Shown here piece after piece: positions 41,757 to 55,401 of a stretch of 60,000 nucleotides of DNA. The notes under the pieces are model-generated. The model ran no database searches and was not told the origin of the DNA. It was given only the letters and a program-made list of their open reading frames with translations. Both the position numbers and the translations under genes were made by a program. The stretch comes from Liolophura sinensis (lineage: Eukaryota; Mollusca; Polyplacophora; Chitonida; Chitonidae). The stretch spans positions 16,923,338 through 16,983,337 of the forward strand of contig NC_088302.1 in the NCBI RefSeq assembly GCF_032854445.1, read 5' to 3'. Every line of letters begins with the position of its first letter. The stretch's first letter is position 1.

Positions 41757-41833
41757 GGTGGCGCAATGTGTCAGGAGAGGATCTCACTCAGCGTCATCTA
41801 CATCTACAGGTACCTGGCCTCAGCCGTCACTAT
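41319..41833 (-). CDS. TRPM2: TRPM2-like exon 1 (leader plus residues 1-146)
   Basis: The first coding exon has a 77-nt leader (41757-41833) behind a good pyrimidine-rich acceptor, so at least one upstream non-coding exon exists. The ATG at 41756 sits in a perfect GCCACCATGG context with an in-frame TGA 30 nt upstream, which fixes the start. The encoded N-terminus is rich in Ser, Glu, Gly and His, looks disordered and has no recognised domain. Donor GTAATT follows directly; the exon ends in phase 0. Confidence 0.85.
41771..41803 (-). promoter_or_regulatory. Two abutting upstream ORFs in the exon 1 leader, one a start-stop ATG-TAG
   Basis: Reading the minus strand, 41803-41798 is ATG TAG, a minimal start-stop uORF. 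It is followed immediately at 41797 by ATG and seven further codons ending in TGA at 41773-41771. The main ATG lies 14 nt beyond that stop. Start-stop uORFs are known to hold ribosomes in other eukaryotes; a role here is inference. Confidence 0.5.
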
Positions 41834-42034
41834 CTGTTCACAAAGCAAGAATTAAAGACTGAAAATCACTGTTCATGAAAATAGTGCGCTTTATTTTTTA
41901 AAACATTTTATCAACCTAGAAAAATGCATTTAAAAGTCTGGATTCATGAGATTTTAGTTTTTCCTGAAGAGCTATTGAAGATTGAGAACTGGTGTGAAGC
42001 ATTTCACTATAAAATAATAAAAGCATCATGCAAA

Positions 42035-42105
42035 ACAGGCACAGAGCAGTAAACAACAAGAACAGAGTAGTCAATAACAGGCACAGAGCAGTAAACAACA
42101 GGCTT
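42035..42105. repeat. Short tandem repeat (CACAGAGCAGTAAACAACAG)
   Basis: Three to four imperfect units of about 20 bp in the 5' intron. Confidence 0.75.
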
Positions 42106-42892
42106 CACTGCAGAACATGTTGGCCCATTTCATGTCTAAAGTCTTATTACCTCTGCCTTAAAAATAATGACAAAGTTCAGTCTCACCAACATACATGAAC
42201 TACTGACCCATCAACATCTCAGATTTAATTGGTCCTTTAAATACGAGCTATTGTAAACAGTATTTCTCCTATGATAATTTCATCCAAATTTGGGTGTCTC
42301 CAAAAAATCCTATTGGCCGATGTGTTACACCATTACCTCCAACTTGTGAGCATGTACATGGAAGTTACTGAATTCATTTTCACTGAACATGCAATTTATT
42401 TCATGCATTACAACTCAGAAACACAATTCTAAAAAATTCAAACACGGAATGAAAATAAAACCGAAATCCACTTTATATTTTGTATAACCTCCATGTTTAT
42501 CTGATTTTCCTGTTTTTCTAGGTTTTTGGATCATGTAAACATGTTTTTAATACAAAAAATAGCCAGGATAAACCACATTTTCCAAAAAACAGATGACTTA
42601 ATCTTTCAAGTTTTTATTTTTGTACCAAAAACATTTCCATCTCCCAAAACATTAAAAAATATTTACTCAGTACATAAAACAACAATTAAAATTAGTGCGA
42701 CCTCACCCAAGAGTTTTTATTTTCTTTTCTCTTTTCTCTTATTAAACTCAACATGCATGGTAAATTACAGATTAAAATCGACTCACTGAACATAAATTAA
42801 ATCGTTCTCCTACTACGGGAATGTGAAAGAATATTTTCCCCAGTAACCCATTATAGATCTTGCAAATTTAGATTTAAGTAACTACTGTAATT

Positions 42893-43055
42893 CTTCAATC
42901 TTTTCGCATGTTTTATAAAATGATACTTTTTGTGAATCCTTGAAATTGGCCTATCCAACCAATGTAGTTTTGGATCCAAAATCAAATCAAGAATGCATAA
43001 ATTGCACTGAAAGTTGTTCCTTCATGTGCAAAATGGTTTAGGAATTAGGGCAGTA
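42893..43055 (+). mobile_element. MITE copy with internal deletion
   Basis: TACTGTAATTCTTCAATCTT to GGTTTAGGAATTAGGGCAGTA; about 60 bp of the left interior are missing. Confidence 0.75.
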
Positions 43056-44149
43056 TGGCATCATATAGTAACCTTCTAAGGCGTTTTTTTGATATCACTA
43101 GATACTAGATACTCATGACAACCCATTCTCCTTTCCCAAATATGGTCTAAACTGAATGAGTAATTTTAAAGTGAAAACCTGAAAACCTGAAAACTTTATC
43201 TACTGCTTAACGTGCTTACACAAGTGAGCTAAAAATAAGGTTTAATATGCTATACAGGAGATTTTTGGAATAAAAATCATATTCAACAATATAATTAAAT
43301 CTGTATTTATCAAGAATAGCTCATATCAATGCCTTTCAGAAAATATCAGACTTTTCTACCTGTACTATTTATAGAGTTAAAATGATTCAAAGTTTTCAAA
43401 AATTTTAGCTCTGTAAATTTTAGAAATTTACAGATTTTGAACAGTAAAACATGAACTGATGTGGCTAATCGTTTGTGAGAGGTAATAATTTGGGTTGTCC
43501 TTAAATAAAACATGTATTTGAGTGGAGATGTGCTAATCAATTTTGAGCCAATAATCTCCTTTATAAATAGTCTCTTTAATATAAAGAATTCATGCAGATG
43601 TAAAATCTACTTTTCCACTGTACAAGTAGGCTAAGCTGAAGCAGACATCATGCTGAACACAGTTCCGACTCTTAAGCAAATATCTCCCCTCCGTGGAGCT
43701 TTGTATATACAAGACAAAAATGACAATACAAAAAAAGTCAAATGAAATATTCAAGAGCAAGAATAAAAATATTGATTCAGTAATGATATGATCTTGCACA
43801 TTTGCTGTGTACTGAAGTACCTGATTGAGCACAGCTGACCGCATGCACAGTACACCTCTACAACTACTGTACAGGTGAGAAAGGCTCACATCTCCAAGTG
43901 TTCACAACATTCGATGTCACACGTAAACTACAGCATCTGTAACATGAACAGGTCAAGCTTTATGCAACATTAACACACTTCATGAAAGGACAGGTGCAAG
44001 AATGTAAACAGATTTACATTCCAGCCCATTCCATTACAAATCACAAGCATATACCTGTACGTTGTATTAAAATGGGCCAAAAAAATATGTTAAAATGAGT
44101 CATAATGAGTACGCACATTGTACATGTGCGATAAAAAAAATATGTGGTT

Positions 44150-44605
44150 GCATTAAATTCAGTGAGAGGTGCTGGCCCGCTCAGATGAATAAAACGCACT
44201 ACAACTGTCAGGCCCTTGGCCAGGGCTTGCATGTTTGAATCCTGCTCAACAATTCAGGTCCCGGGATCACAAAACAATCTTAGACTTGAGAGAAAATTTC
44301 AAATAACTTTAAAATTGTTATTTCTCAAGTAACATTCTGGGCAAGCTATCCTCAAACATATTCCAACGAAAATAACAGGAATGAACATACCAAGTTTAAT
44401 GACTGAAATTTTGACTTAAGTCTAAGATCACCTGTGATTCTGGGGCCAGACGCAGCTTTGAGTCAGAAAGTTTGCTAGCTGCCTGGCAAAGACAGCTGGT
44501 TTACTACAGGCAATCCATAAACCCATACACCTGACCACCATTATATAAGTGAGAAATTCTTTAGCATGGTGTTAAACAAAAATGAAACAAAGAAATAAAT
44601 ACAAT
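44150..44605 (+). mobile_element. SINE head fragment and separate 3' end
   Basis: GCATGTTTGAATCCTGCTC is B-box-like (44230-44250). A diverged family 3' end ending GGTGTTAAACAAAAATGAAA lies at 44500-44605. Confidence 0.45.
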
Positions 44606-45286
44606 GTCCATGGGCTTGCACAAAACAATAAAGAAGAATTTATATGTGCTATAATGGTAATCAAAGCACCACAAAGACAACATGTGTTGCTGAGGCAGAA
44701 CAGAAATGAAATTCTCTCATCACAAACTAAGTTATCCCGTAACTGCACTTAGGTACAACAATGATGAAAATCAAATGACAATGAAAATCTAGACAATCAT
44801 GGCAGGGTATCTACGTACATCTGGCCCCTGTCGGTCAGTAATTTTATAAAATTCCTGACGTCTTTGACAAGCATCTACTGGTTCTAGATCAGGTCAAACA
44901 AGGATCAAAAAATGCTTTCCATAAACCTGCCAAAACATCAGGTAAATCTACAAGTACACACTTATTGATCCACCAAGTGCAATGTGTCCCCCACCCCTCA
45001 CAACGTGTGCTGCTTCCCCCAGCCAGGGGGCAGAACCACTTATTCTATTGTAGCTGTTTTCCACTAGAGCATTATGCACACCATGTGGCTGCCAGAGAGG
45101 GTTCTATCACAATGCACTGACTGACCCCATAAATCGCGATCCTCCTGAGGGGCAGCAGATGGGAAAAGGGGAACATGATGTTCATATCGTCTACACTCCA
45201 AGAAAAAGTCTACACCCCAAGAAAAAGTCGGATGTTAAAATGCCTGAACTCAAAAGAGAATGATATGCAGAACACACATGCATGTG

Positions 45287-45412
45287 TGTATTTATCTGAT
45301 CGGTGTTTTAGCCCATCCTCACAAACATTTCACGACACCGGCCAACATTATGGTGGAAGAAAACTGGACAGAGCCCGGTGAAAACCCATGACCATCCGCA
45401 GTTAGCTGGGAA
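45287..45412 (-). mobile_element. Truncated family 1 SINE
   Basis: Tail-side half only: TATTTATCTGATCGGTGTTTTA and GCCAACATTATGGTGGAAGA. Confidence 0.7.
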
Positions 45413-46789
45413 TTTATATCAACCACAACCAAAGTACGTGTACCCCATTCTTCTAAATCCTATGATGCACACGTATCTGGTCTCCTCATTTTAACCAATA
45501 CACATGTAACTGGAATAGGAACACAGTTTCCCTTTCCTAAAATCACTCGTCGAAACGCAATCAGGGAGCCAGGCAGAATGACTCTTCTCAGTGTGGTTGG
45601 GAGAAGTAGGGACCTAGGGGAAGGGGGGAGGGGAGAGGAGGATGTCCCCTTGAGTTCCAAATTTATACACGTATGCTGAGGACACACACGTAGAGGACTT
45701 CAGTGAGTCAATCAGAGACTTGAGGGTGAGCTACACCAAAGGTCCACATGACAGTAAAACACGTCGTTTCCGTCTGTGATGTAACTTCATATATTACATC
45801 ATATATATTATAAGCACACATACACCGGTAATTGTGACGTAATAAAGTGAAGAACTAATGAGTTCACAGCTTTGCACCATCTTGATACAGGGGGGAAGGA
45901 ACATTACAACTTCCCTATTGCTTTTCTCAGGGCTTTTATGCAGTTTGGGACAATGACTTAAATGTACATGTAAGTCAACTAAACCACATTATTATTTCAT
46001 GCACATCTGTCAAGTTTCACAAAAAAAAGGGAGTCCAAATTCCCTTTTCAAACGCCAATAAGCTGAAGAATAATTCATTTAATGGAACCAAAGAATTGAG
46101 ATTGCTCAATTAAAAGTAATAAAATTTTTGACATAAAGGTGAAAAAGCAGGTTTTTCTTCACTGATAATGATGACATCTCGCTGGCTGGAGTTAGATACG
46201 TTTGTTATTACACAGCCCAACTGTTATTATCCATTAAGATACATTATTATTAAGATACATTTTGTTTTATTACGTGCACGTTCCAAGCCGAGCTCAGCGG
46301 AATGACATCATAATACAAGTTCAGTCAACTTTAACAGTCCTACGTCACACAACAAGACACGACATCACACAAGATGTCATGTGCGAGGTCACGCTATATA
46401 CATGAACACAAGTCTGTAAAGGTCGACAGGTAAAAGCACTACTTAAACTTGTTAAAATACACAAAATCATGATATTGGCTTTCGCGTCTTGTGGGTTATC
46501 ATTTTCACCTCTCAACAGAAAAATATTTATGACATTCAACTGTAATTCAATACTGTAAAAATTCCATACCCATGCGCTCATAATTGGTCTGGTAAGTTAT
46601 ATATATTAAGACCACTAGAATCACTAATATGAGTCAGAAGTTGAAATCAATGATGTTACCAAGCTGCCAACCAACCCCTTTAAACTCAGAATAAAAATCT
46701 TGTATAATTCTTTTTCACCTGAAATAATTCTTACAAATTTATTCTTTCCTGACTTTTTAATTCTTTCTTTTTTTTAAGTGCGAGCGACG

Positions 46790-46912
46790 TGCAGACAGTT
46801 ATAGGTTTCCCTTCGGGCTCTGCCTGGTTTCCCTCTACCATAATGCTGGCTGCAGTCGTATAGTGAAATAGTCTTGAGTACAGCATAACACAGCGATAAA
46901 ATTAAATTCAAT
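46790..46912 (+). mobile_element. Truncated family 1 SINE
   Basis: 3' half in plus orientation: GGGCTCTGCCTGGTTTCC, ACCATAATGCTGGCTGCAG and TCTTGAGTACAGCATAACA. Confidence 0.7.
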
Positions 46913-48424
46913 ACAATTTTTTTCTTCTCTGGTCGTAGAAAGGCTTTAGCAAGAATCATCAGTCAAATACCTGTATGTGTATGTAATTCATAAACCTGTC
47001 TCAGGCCTGACAGGTACCTTGCCAAAGGGGTCTGGCTATTGTACATTATGCTATCCCTGTACACAATACTCCCAGGTTTTCTTTCGTCTAGTCTCCACAA
47101 TTTCCAAGATGACAGGCTACACACAATAAAAGACTTATATGATGGAGAGGAAAAAAAAAATCTAATTAAATAACAAACATGGACGTGTGTATGTTACACA
47201 CATATTAGGTCTGTTAAGAAATTACAGTTTTGTTAAACAAAACAAGATTGATGAAGATGAATAACGTAAAATAAAATAATTACCTGTCCTATGTATCAGC
47301 AGATAGCATCAGAAGAGCGTATATATACAAGTATATATATACACATAATATATACGTAGATATGTCTTAATTCAGCCGTGCTAGCTAATGCCCATATCCC
47401 TATGTACATGTATCAGAAATGACTGGAAAACTCTGGAGAATTGTTCAATTTTTCGTAAGCATGGGACTTCAATGTATTTATACACATGAATACGGTTCCC
47501 TGGCAGACAATCCAACTTTCTGCCACCTTAGATATGACGTGGTGCACACATAGTAAAGCTGCCATGAGTTAAGATTCTTTGGGTCTCTCACTAAAAAAGG
47601 CACCGCCCTCAGCACCATGTGTTAAGTGTATGTAGAAATGCATGCCACTCTTGTGCGCAACTCTGCCATCTCAGTATCACACCATCTGGGTGTACACACA
47701 CAAGAGGATTGTCACGCCTACATGTACTCTCTGAATGTGATGGCAGGAAATTGGGAGTCAAAGCAAACAGAAACTTTATCCCTTCCTTCTCAACCCCTAA
47801 CATTTAAATCCATCCAAATAAACAAAGGAAAAAAAAATAAAAAAAAAACAAAAAAAAAACATCTAACAAGTTAACCAACTACTATCAGCATAACCAATGG
47901 TAGACTCATCAAAGTGGAAAAAGTTTTCTGATGTTTTATCAGGTTTTAAATGATCAAAAAACAAAACAAAATAACAAACACCTAACCAATCAACCCACCA
48001 ATATGAGCATAACTTTCAACACACACAATTATAGTTGTATGCACAAGATCGTATTAGAATCACACCCAGAGCCTAATCCACACACGTATCTAGATGCATG
48101 TACATGTATAGATTTTTTCTCTCCTGACCCGCAGGGCTATTACTTATTCTGCGGCAGAAGTTGCCAGGATGACGAATACTTACATGTGCAATAGACTCTG
48201 TATGTTCTGGGTCAGAGAGTATTATACCTGGTGAAAGGCCAGTGCTGAATGCAAAATTACCATCACCACGTATATGTGCATGTATACTTTAATGCACAGA
48301 CCTGTATACATGTACATAAAGACAAGTACACGCTCTACATACGCTTCATGTTACAATGCTGAGGTACAGGTACGTGTTCTGTATTATAAGCTTTAAAAAA
48401 ACCACAGGATGTCCTTGTGTACAT

Positions 48425-48429
<5 letters not shown>

Positions 48430-48467
<38 letters not shown>
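48430..48467. repeat. (AT)n microsatellite
   Basis: About 19 uninterrupted AT dinucleotides. Confidence 0.98.
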
Positions 48468-48476
<9 letters not shown>

Positions 48477-49339
48477 GGCCAGGCTAGCAAAAAGACGGAA
48501 TTATATGTAAATAAAGGTCATATACATATAGGTATAATGGTTTCGATAGCACAGAAAGACCAGTAGGCCCTATGACCAGAAACAGACAGGTGAATGACCT
48601 CTGCCCAAAAAACCACATGCAGTCACTCAAACGGCAAGAATGGCATTTGCAAGCAAAAGGCGGCCATGATGTCATATTATATAGAGTTCCTGCACTAAAG
48701 CTGAAGAAAGATTGATGAACGACCTGACAAAATTTGTGAAGGTCTTTTGATGTCTATATGTTGCCGAGCCAAAAGGCACAGGCACTTGACAAAAAGAGTT
48801 CACCCAAGGCCATACATTTTTTGACAAGGTTCACATGTTATAGATAATACCAGTTTGAATGACAGGTGACGGCGACAGCAGATACACATGTAAATAAACA
48901 AATTTACACTTGTCCATAATATTACACTCAACACATTCACATAAAAAGAAGTGAAAGTACCTGTATACAAGTCAAAGTACATGCATCAGAGTAATAAAGT
49001 CCCAGTGCACTGAAATGGAAACCTCTCCATGTCATCCCCATAATTACCAAACATCTACAGTTCATAGTAAATCCATTAGGCTAATCAGTCACCACCTCAT
49101 TAATCCATTACTCAAACCAATTACCAGCAATTATTGATTATAACCTGATCATTTTACTGACTAATAATTTAATTACTTATAGCTGCACCAGACCATCTAT
49201 ACTGTTTACTGCTGAGACTAGAAAAAAGACCACTGGGACTAGAAAAACCCCAAAATCTTATAAGTTACTAAGTAACACAGCAACATGTTTTAAGCTACTA
49301 ATTACAGCCACCATATCAGAGGTACATGTAGTCCATGTA

Positions 49340-49568
49340 CCAGAGTGGCACAATAACCCAGGAGCCTCTCACCAATCCTGTCCAGTTCATTCTGGCTCCC
49401 TCTTCAGTTATATGAGGGCAAGTCTGGCTGAGCAACTTGTGGATTGTGGTGGGTTGTCTCCAGGCTCTGTCTGGTTTTGCCCACCATAATGCTGGCTACT
49501 GTGGTACAAGTGAAATATTCTTGAGTACAGTGTAAACATCAATCAAATAAATAAATAAGCAAATAAAC
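49340..49568 (+). mobile_element. Family 1 SINE
   Basis: GGAGCCTCTCACCAAT head segment and the CAATCAAATAAATAAATAAG tail in plus orientation; the 5' head is partly lost. Confidence 0.82.
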
Positions 49569-51544
49569 TACAAATTGTATAATTGTATATTGTTTATGCA
49601 TGTATCAACACATATCAGATGACCTCAAATTGAGCCCTCATCATCACAAATATGACCCTGAATCAAGCAAATATTAATAATTTCAGACACATAAATGATT
49701 TTTTCTCGTAATTTATCCATTTTCAAGTTGTGTTACATTTCAAAATGGAATCTAACACATTCCATGCCTTTAAATGACCTCAATTTTCTCAAGGTCATCA
49801 CTTTGAAAAGCATAAAATATCACACATTTTGACCCCTGATAACTGGACGCATAAATGCTGTCTTACATCAAAAGTTTCTACAACTGACTGTGCTTGTCTA
49901 CACCGGTTTAATTTCTACTGAAGACAAAGATATGTGAATGCATGTACACGACAAAGGTCATTTTCATAAACTTACTCTTCCATCAAAAGGATTTTATCCC
50001 TGACTATTTGTCCATAAACAGGTTTGACCTCCACTAAAGATGAAGACTGTAGACAAGCTATTATGTGAATATTATACATCAACAGGTATACAACTCATTA
50101 ACATAAATTGTCTTGCATCAAAGGGTTTTATGACTTCCAACTTATTGCCTCGTAGACCGGTTTTATTTCTACTCAAGAACATGCGTGGCATTCTTTTAGC
50201 ATGACTAGAATTCTGTATCCTCACAGTATTATATTATCTGACCAGAAGCACTAAAGTCACAATACCTCTCACACAGATACTGCTGACCTACAAGCCTTAG
50301 CAAGGCTAAGAAAAATTCCATCTCAAAGATTTATCTTCGTGCACTGGCTTAGTAAACCTGGGCTACATATACCTTTTCTAAACCTACACGTGTGTACATG
50401 TAATTTACCACATTGTTTTGAGTATCTCCAATTTGACAGCTACAAGCAGGTGTACACTATACCTGTACATTTAGAACAGCTCAATAGAGAAACGAGTTAC
50501 ATGAGCTCTGCTGGTCAAAAGCTACAGTCCACATTATTTACCACACATTATTTTCATGTACACTGACCTGATCAATATTTGCAGTTCGCATACATATATA
50601 ATTTGCCTTGTATTTGCTGTTCACTTTGTTTCCAATAAACAAACAACCAAATTCATAATGTTCAATAAATAATAAATTTTGTCTGGTCTTCAAGGTGAAC
50701 ATCTGCTCTGACAAAACGCTGTGCAACCCTATGACACGCTACGCTGAACCACTCCACTAAAAATACCTCGCATGACTATACACCAAGGCAATTAAGCTAC
50801 TAAATACTGGGAGAGGTCACCAGGCCACCTATTAATACACTGGTGACAGGGTCTAGGCTAACTCTCACACTACACTAGATAATCTCACACAAAACTGAAG
50901 CGTTTACAATTGCAAGCATGTGTATGAAGGCGTCTCTGAGAAATGGAAGCTTTAAGACACTCATCATTTCAAACGGTTATATGTACGTGTGGGTATGTCA
51001 CGTACATCATGGGTACAGATGCCACAGCTGCAAAACGTGATAAATGTACCAGTAACTTCTTGTAATTGTGATTTATTTGGAGGTGACTAAAATGTCATAA
51101 TGCCACATGATTTATTGGATAAGCAATGATAACTGATTTATCATACCAAGATTTATAAATGTGTGCTCAAAGGTTTTAGCACATTTTAGAGTTCATCCTG
51201 AAGTACTCTCCTGCGTTTTTGAAAATATTTGGACTGAAACAAATACCATGCAAATATATTACAGACGGTGATAGTATTCAAGCAAAAAAATACTGATTGA
51301 TAAAATTTGTTAGACTATGGATTGTTGAAGTTTATAGCAAAATAGAAAATGTGATGATGGCAGCACCAAAGGCTAGTTTACAATATGATTAGCACATATC
51401 ATTTTTATCCTCTCTGCATTATTTCACAAATATCTAGGTATTAATACCACTGTAGAATGACACATAAAACTTCAACAACTGAAGTAGCTTTCCACTGCTG
51501 AATGAGTGAATTTGTGTGCTTAAAGCAGTTGTTTTATTATCAGG

Positions 51545-51898
51545 AGTGAGTGAAAGAGCGCTTGGGGTTTAACGTCGTACTTAACAATTTTTCAGTCATA
51601 TGATGACAAAAGAGTCCTTAGAGTGCATGCATGTGTAATGTGCCGCCTTGTTGCAGGACGGATTTCCACTGCTCTTTTATTTTTGTGCTACTTCACTGAG
51701 ACAACTTACCGCAGGCAAGAAAGCCCCCCCAAGCCATTATACTGATAGGGATCATCCAGTCATCGCACTATCCCCTTAATGCTGAACACTAGGCAACGAA
51801 GCTACAACTTCCTCTTTTAAGGTCTTAGGTGTGACCCCGCCCTGGATCTACCGCCCATGAAGCAGAGGCTCCACAAACTGAGCCACTGGGGCCAGTGT
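51545..51898 (-). mobile_element. Family 2 tRNA-derived SINE, nearly complete
   Basis: Left GTGCTTGGGG-like start and GGTTTAACGTCGTACTTAAC. The right end read on the minus strand, GGCCCCAGTGGCTCAGTTTG, then GGCGGTAGATCCAGG, gives A- and B-box-like motifs. Confidence 0.75.
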
Positions 51899-52157
51899 TT
51901 ATTATCAGAAAGCCATGTACTAAAATCATATCCAGTTAATTGATTTTTTTATCTTTTTAATACACTTATGACTTATGATATTGCATGTAACTGTAATAAT
52001 TCAGAAAGTTCCAAGAAACACACATACATGTATATGGAACATACACAATACACATCATGTCTGTCAATACATTAATTTATGAATCTGACTTTTTTTTAGC
52101 ATCATAATAAAGAATTTTTGTCAGTTTTGGGAAGTGTCGTCAACTGGTTCTTGTCAC

Positions 52158-52380
52158 TACCCTAATTCTTCAACCTTTTAGCATGTAAAAGAGTATCTTT
52201 TAGTGCAATTTATGCAGATTTTTAATTTGATTTTTGGAGACAAAATTACATTAGTTGGATTGGCCAGATTCACGGCTTCGCAAAAAGTCGAATTTTTATT
52301 AGTCAGCACAGAATAATGCCCTCAGAATGTGCTTGAATAAACACCCTGCCAACATGCAAAATGGTTGAAGAATTACATTA
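52158..52380 (-). mobile_element. MITE copy, inverted
   Basis: TACCCTAATTCTTCAACCTT and GGTTGAAGAATTACATTA termini; the core is in reverse orientation. Confidence 0.78.
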
Positions 52381-52564
52381 AAGCCCCACTAACAGTGAGT
52401 GCAGGGGAATCCATAAATTCCCTGTCAAATGCCAGAACTGAACCCACAACTTATGTGCGAGATAGTAGTAGACTCACAGTTAATGAAAATCAAGCACCTT
52501 ACAACTTGACCATGATTCGCTACATTCTAGGATATACACTGCATGTCTGTCAAGCCACATGGGG

Positions 52565-52640
52565 ACATACATGTACATGCCCAAGTACACGTAGGTGGAC
52601 TTGTACACGTAGGCGGATTGTACACGTAGGCGGACTTACC
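52565..52640. repeat. About 20-bp tandem repeat (TACACGTAGGCGGACTTG type)
   Basis: Three to four units of a CG-bearing motif in an otherwise A/T-rich stretch. Confidence 0.75.
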
Positions 52641-54019
52641 TCGGGCAACTAGCGCTAAAACAATAGCTGACACATTTACACAAGTTAACCACAAGCCTCT
52701 TTTTAAAATACCCCAAGGAAAAATGTGAAAACTGCTTGTGCTCAAGAACTATGATTCAGAGGAAGTACAAGTGTTTTACTTGCTAAAATCACAGCCGTGC
52801 AGGGTATAATCTCATCAGTCTACCTATGTTATTGTGTGTAGCATCAAATGTTTATGAACCTTACATTCACTTGTTTGTTTTTTTTATTTTTACACATGAA
52901 CACAGCAATACAACCATAAAATATTATGGGAACTAAATTGAGAGTAAATGAGGCAAAATGTAGCAAATTTTGTGTAGCAATCAAATCAATAAATAAATAA
53001 CCATGCCAGCGTCACAATATGACCCACAGCCTCTTGCCAATGCGGTCGCTGTAAGTTGAAGTCCAGTTGATGATAGCTCCGGTTGTACATTTTTTTGTCT
53101 GTAGTGGGGTAAATCAGACCATTAGGCTAATTTTAGTTTTAAACAAATGTCTACTCTAGTATTACTTCAGGGACCTTGGCTTTCTTCCTCAACACCAGAA
53201 AGAAGTCTAAATATTTCACTGAGACAAGGTGATCACTAACAGAATTCTACTGGCCCTCGACCTTGGCTTGGCACATGAGCCTTACCGGCTGTACAGTGTA
53301 CAGTGTACCATGGAACATTTGCCCACAGCACCAAAATACCATATTTGCCCTAAAAATTCACCCCACAAAGTGTACTTTCAGAGGCAAATAAGAGACATAA
53401 AATATTTGCTGCCAAAACACATTTTCCCAGCAGGATATGATCCTATCCCCCACACACACCTAAAAACACTTTCCCAAGATCAACAGAACTCCCAAAATCT
53501 GGAAAAAACATCATCAATTTACTTGACCTAGTCATGGACAAAATCTTAGGTCAAATACAATTTACATGTATGCAGTGAAACCTTCACAGCTTAAGTCTCT
53601 TTGTCTAAAATCGTTTACAACTATTTTTTCCCAACAAAGAAACTTTCATTTAGTATCTGAATCAATAGTCATACAGATATATTTGACTCATATACGTCTG
53701 CTTCATTTTCAGAATCATGTTGCGTGCAATTTTAAGAGTGTTCACTTCACCGTGGCCTTCACCCTGGAGCTAGGATACATATACTCACGGTACCTCTTCA
53801 GATACAACAGTGATGATAAACAGGAAAAGCAAGTTTTATCTACCAAGAGTAAAACACATGGAGTTCCCTAATCATCTGTGTGGAATTTTCCTTTGAACCA
53901 CGACTGTACTCCACTAAAGAACTCCTCCAAATCCAATTGCTCTCCTCAGTTATCTCACAGTACCATATCTAGAGCCATTTTAATTACGCAAAATGTTTGC
54001 TGTGGGATTCCAAACTGTT

Positions 54020-54482
54020 GGGAGCCTAAACTAATCAACCTGTTCTAAAACTGGAAAAATAAACTAATCAACCTGTACTAAAACTGGAAATATAAACTGG
54101 TCAACCTGTACTAAAACTGGAAAAATAAACTAATCAACCTCTACTGAAACTGGAAAAATAAACTGGTCAACCTGTACTAAAACTGGAAAAATAAACTGGT
54201 CAACCTGTACTAAAACTAGAAAAATAAACTAATCAACCTGTACTAAAACTGGAAATATAAACTAGTCAACCTGTACTAAAACTGGAAAAATAAACTAATC
54301 AACCTGTACTAAAACTGGAACAATAAACCAATCAAGCTGTACTAAAACTGGAACAATAAACTATACAACCTGTACTAAAACTGGAAATATAAACTTATCA
54401 ACCTGTACTAAAACTGGAAAAATAAACTAATCAACCTGTACTAAAACTGTAAAAATAAACTAATCAACCTGTACTAACTAGA
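54020..54482. repeat. 32-33-bp minisatellite, about 14 units
   Basis: Units reading AATAAACTAATCAACCTGTA plus CTAAAACTGGAA, with high identity between units. The longest clean array in the window. Confidence 0.95.
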
Positions 54483-55138
54483 AAATTTAACAAAACCAGG
54501 ATTTTTTACCTCAAATTTTTTTAATTCACGAACTAAAAGTTCTGTAACAGCATTTTTAAATTCCTTAAGGCAAAGTCACACAGTGACCATCAAAGTGTGA
54601 GAACCAAACTTTCCATTTTTTTTTTTACACATCCCTGTCTACATGTGATACATGGTCCTAATTAAATTTTCAAAACCATACCTAGAGATGAAGTCTAAAC
54701 TACCGAGCATCTTTTCTATATACATCTACATTGTGCACTTTAAACAGGTCTCATTCATGTAGGTACCACAGACTTGACCTCAGCAACTCATTTAAAGCTA
54801 TTAACAATAGTGTTGATTCAGCATTCATCAAATTCCACGTGATGATAGTTCATTACTGTACCTGATGTGCCTTTCTAAACAAACCATTCATGTATGAAAA
54901 TATGAAATTACTCTAATACTTATTTGTGTAATTTTTATTTTAGCCAAACACTAACATTTCATCACTATTTCATCTAGCACTTGTAGATAATAGACAACAT
55001 AGATGATTATCAGGTTGTGAAAGCAGGTGCTGCATTTTTCACAATGTCAACAGGTGATAAATAAATGACCCAAAGAGATAGCATTAAGCATAGACTTAAA
55101 AGTCTGTGTGATTTTTCAAAGGCAAAATTTTCATTTGT

Positions 55139-55401
55139 CTATTTATTTATTTCATTGATGTTTTACGCCGCACTCAAGAAAATTTCACTTACACGACAGC
55201 GGCCAGCATTATGGTGGGAGGAAACCAAGCATAGCCTGCGGAAAACCCACAAACATCCGCAGGTTGCTGGCAGACCTTTCCATGTACAGCCAGAGAGGAA
55301 GCCAGCATGAGCTGGACTTGAGCTCACTGCGACTGCATTGGTGAGAGGTTCCTAGGTCGTTAATGTGCACTAGCGTGCTAAGCAACTGAGCCACGGAGGT
55401 C
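55139..55401 (-). mobile_element. Family 1 SINE, well preserved
   Basis: Left TTATTTATTTCATTGATGTTTTACGCCGC, core TTATGGTGGGAGGAAACC, right GAGCCACGGAGGTCCCC. Confidence 0.86.

Noticed and set aside
41422-41862. 146-codon plus-strand open frame
   Set aside because: It lies antisense to channel exon 1, whose minus frame has a perfect Kozak start, correct phase and correct splice sites. The plus frame is a shadow.
53229-53871. Two plus-strand open frames of about 100 codons
   Set aside because: No recognisable domain, no supporting splice sites, and A/T-rich biased composition.
54020-54482. CRISPR-like array
   Set aside because: Units are contiguous without unique spacers, and the genome is eukaryotic. 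It is a minisatellite.
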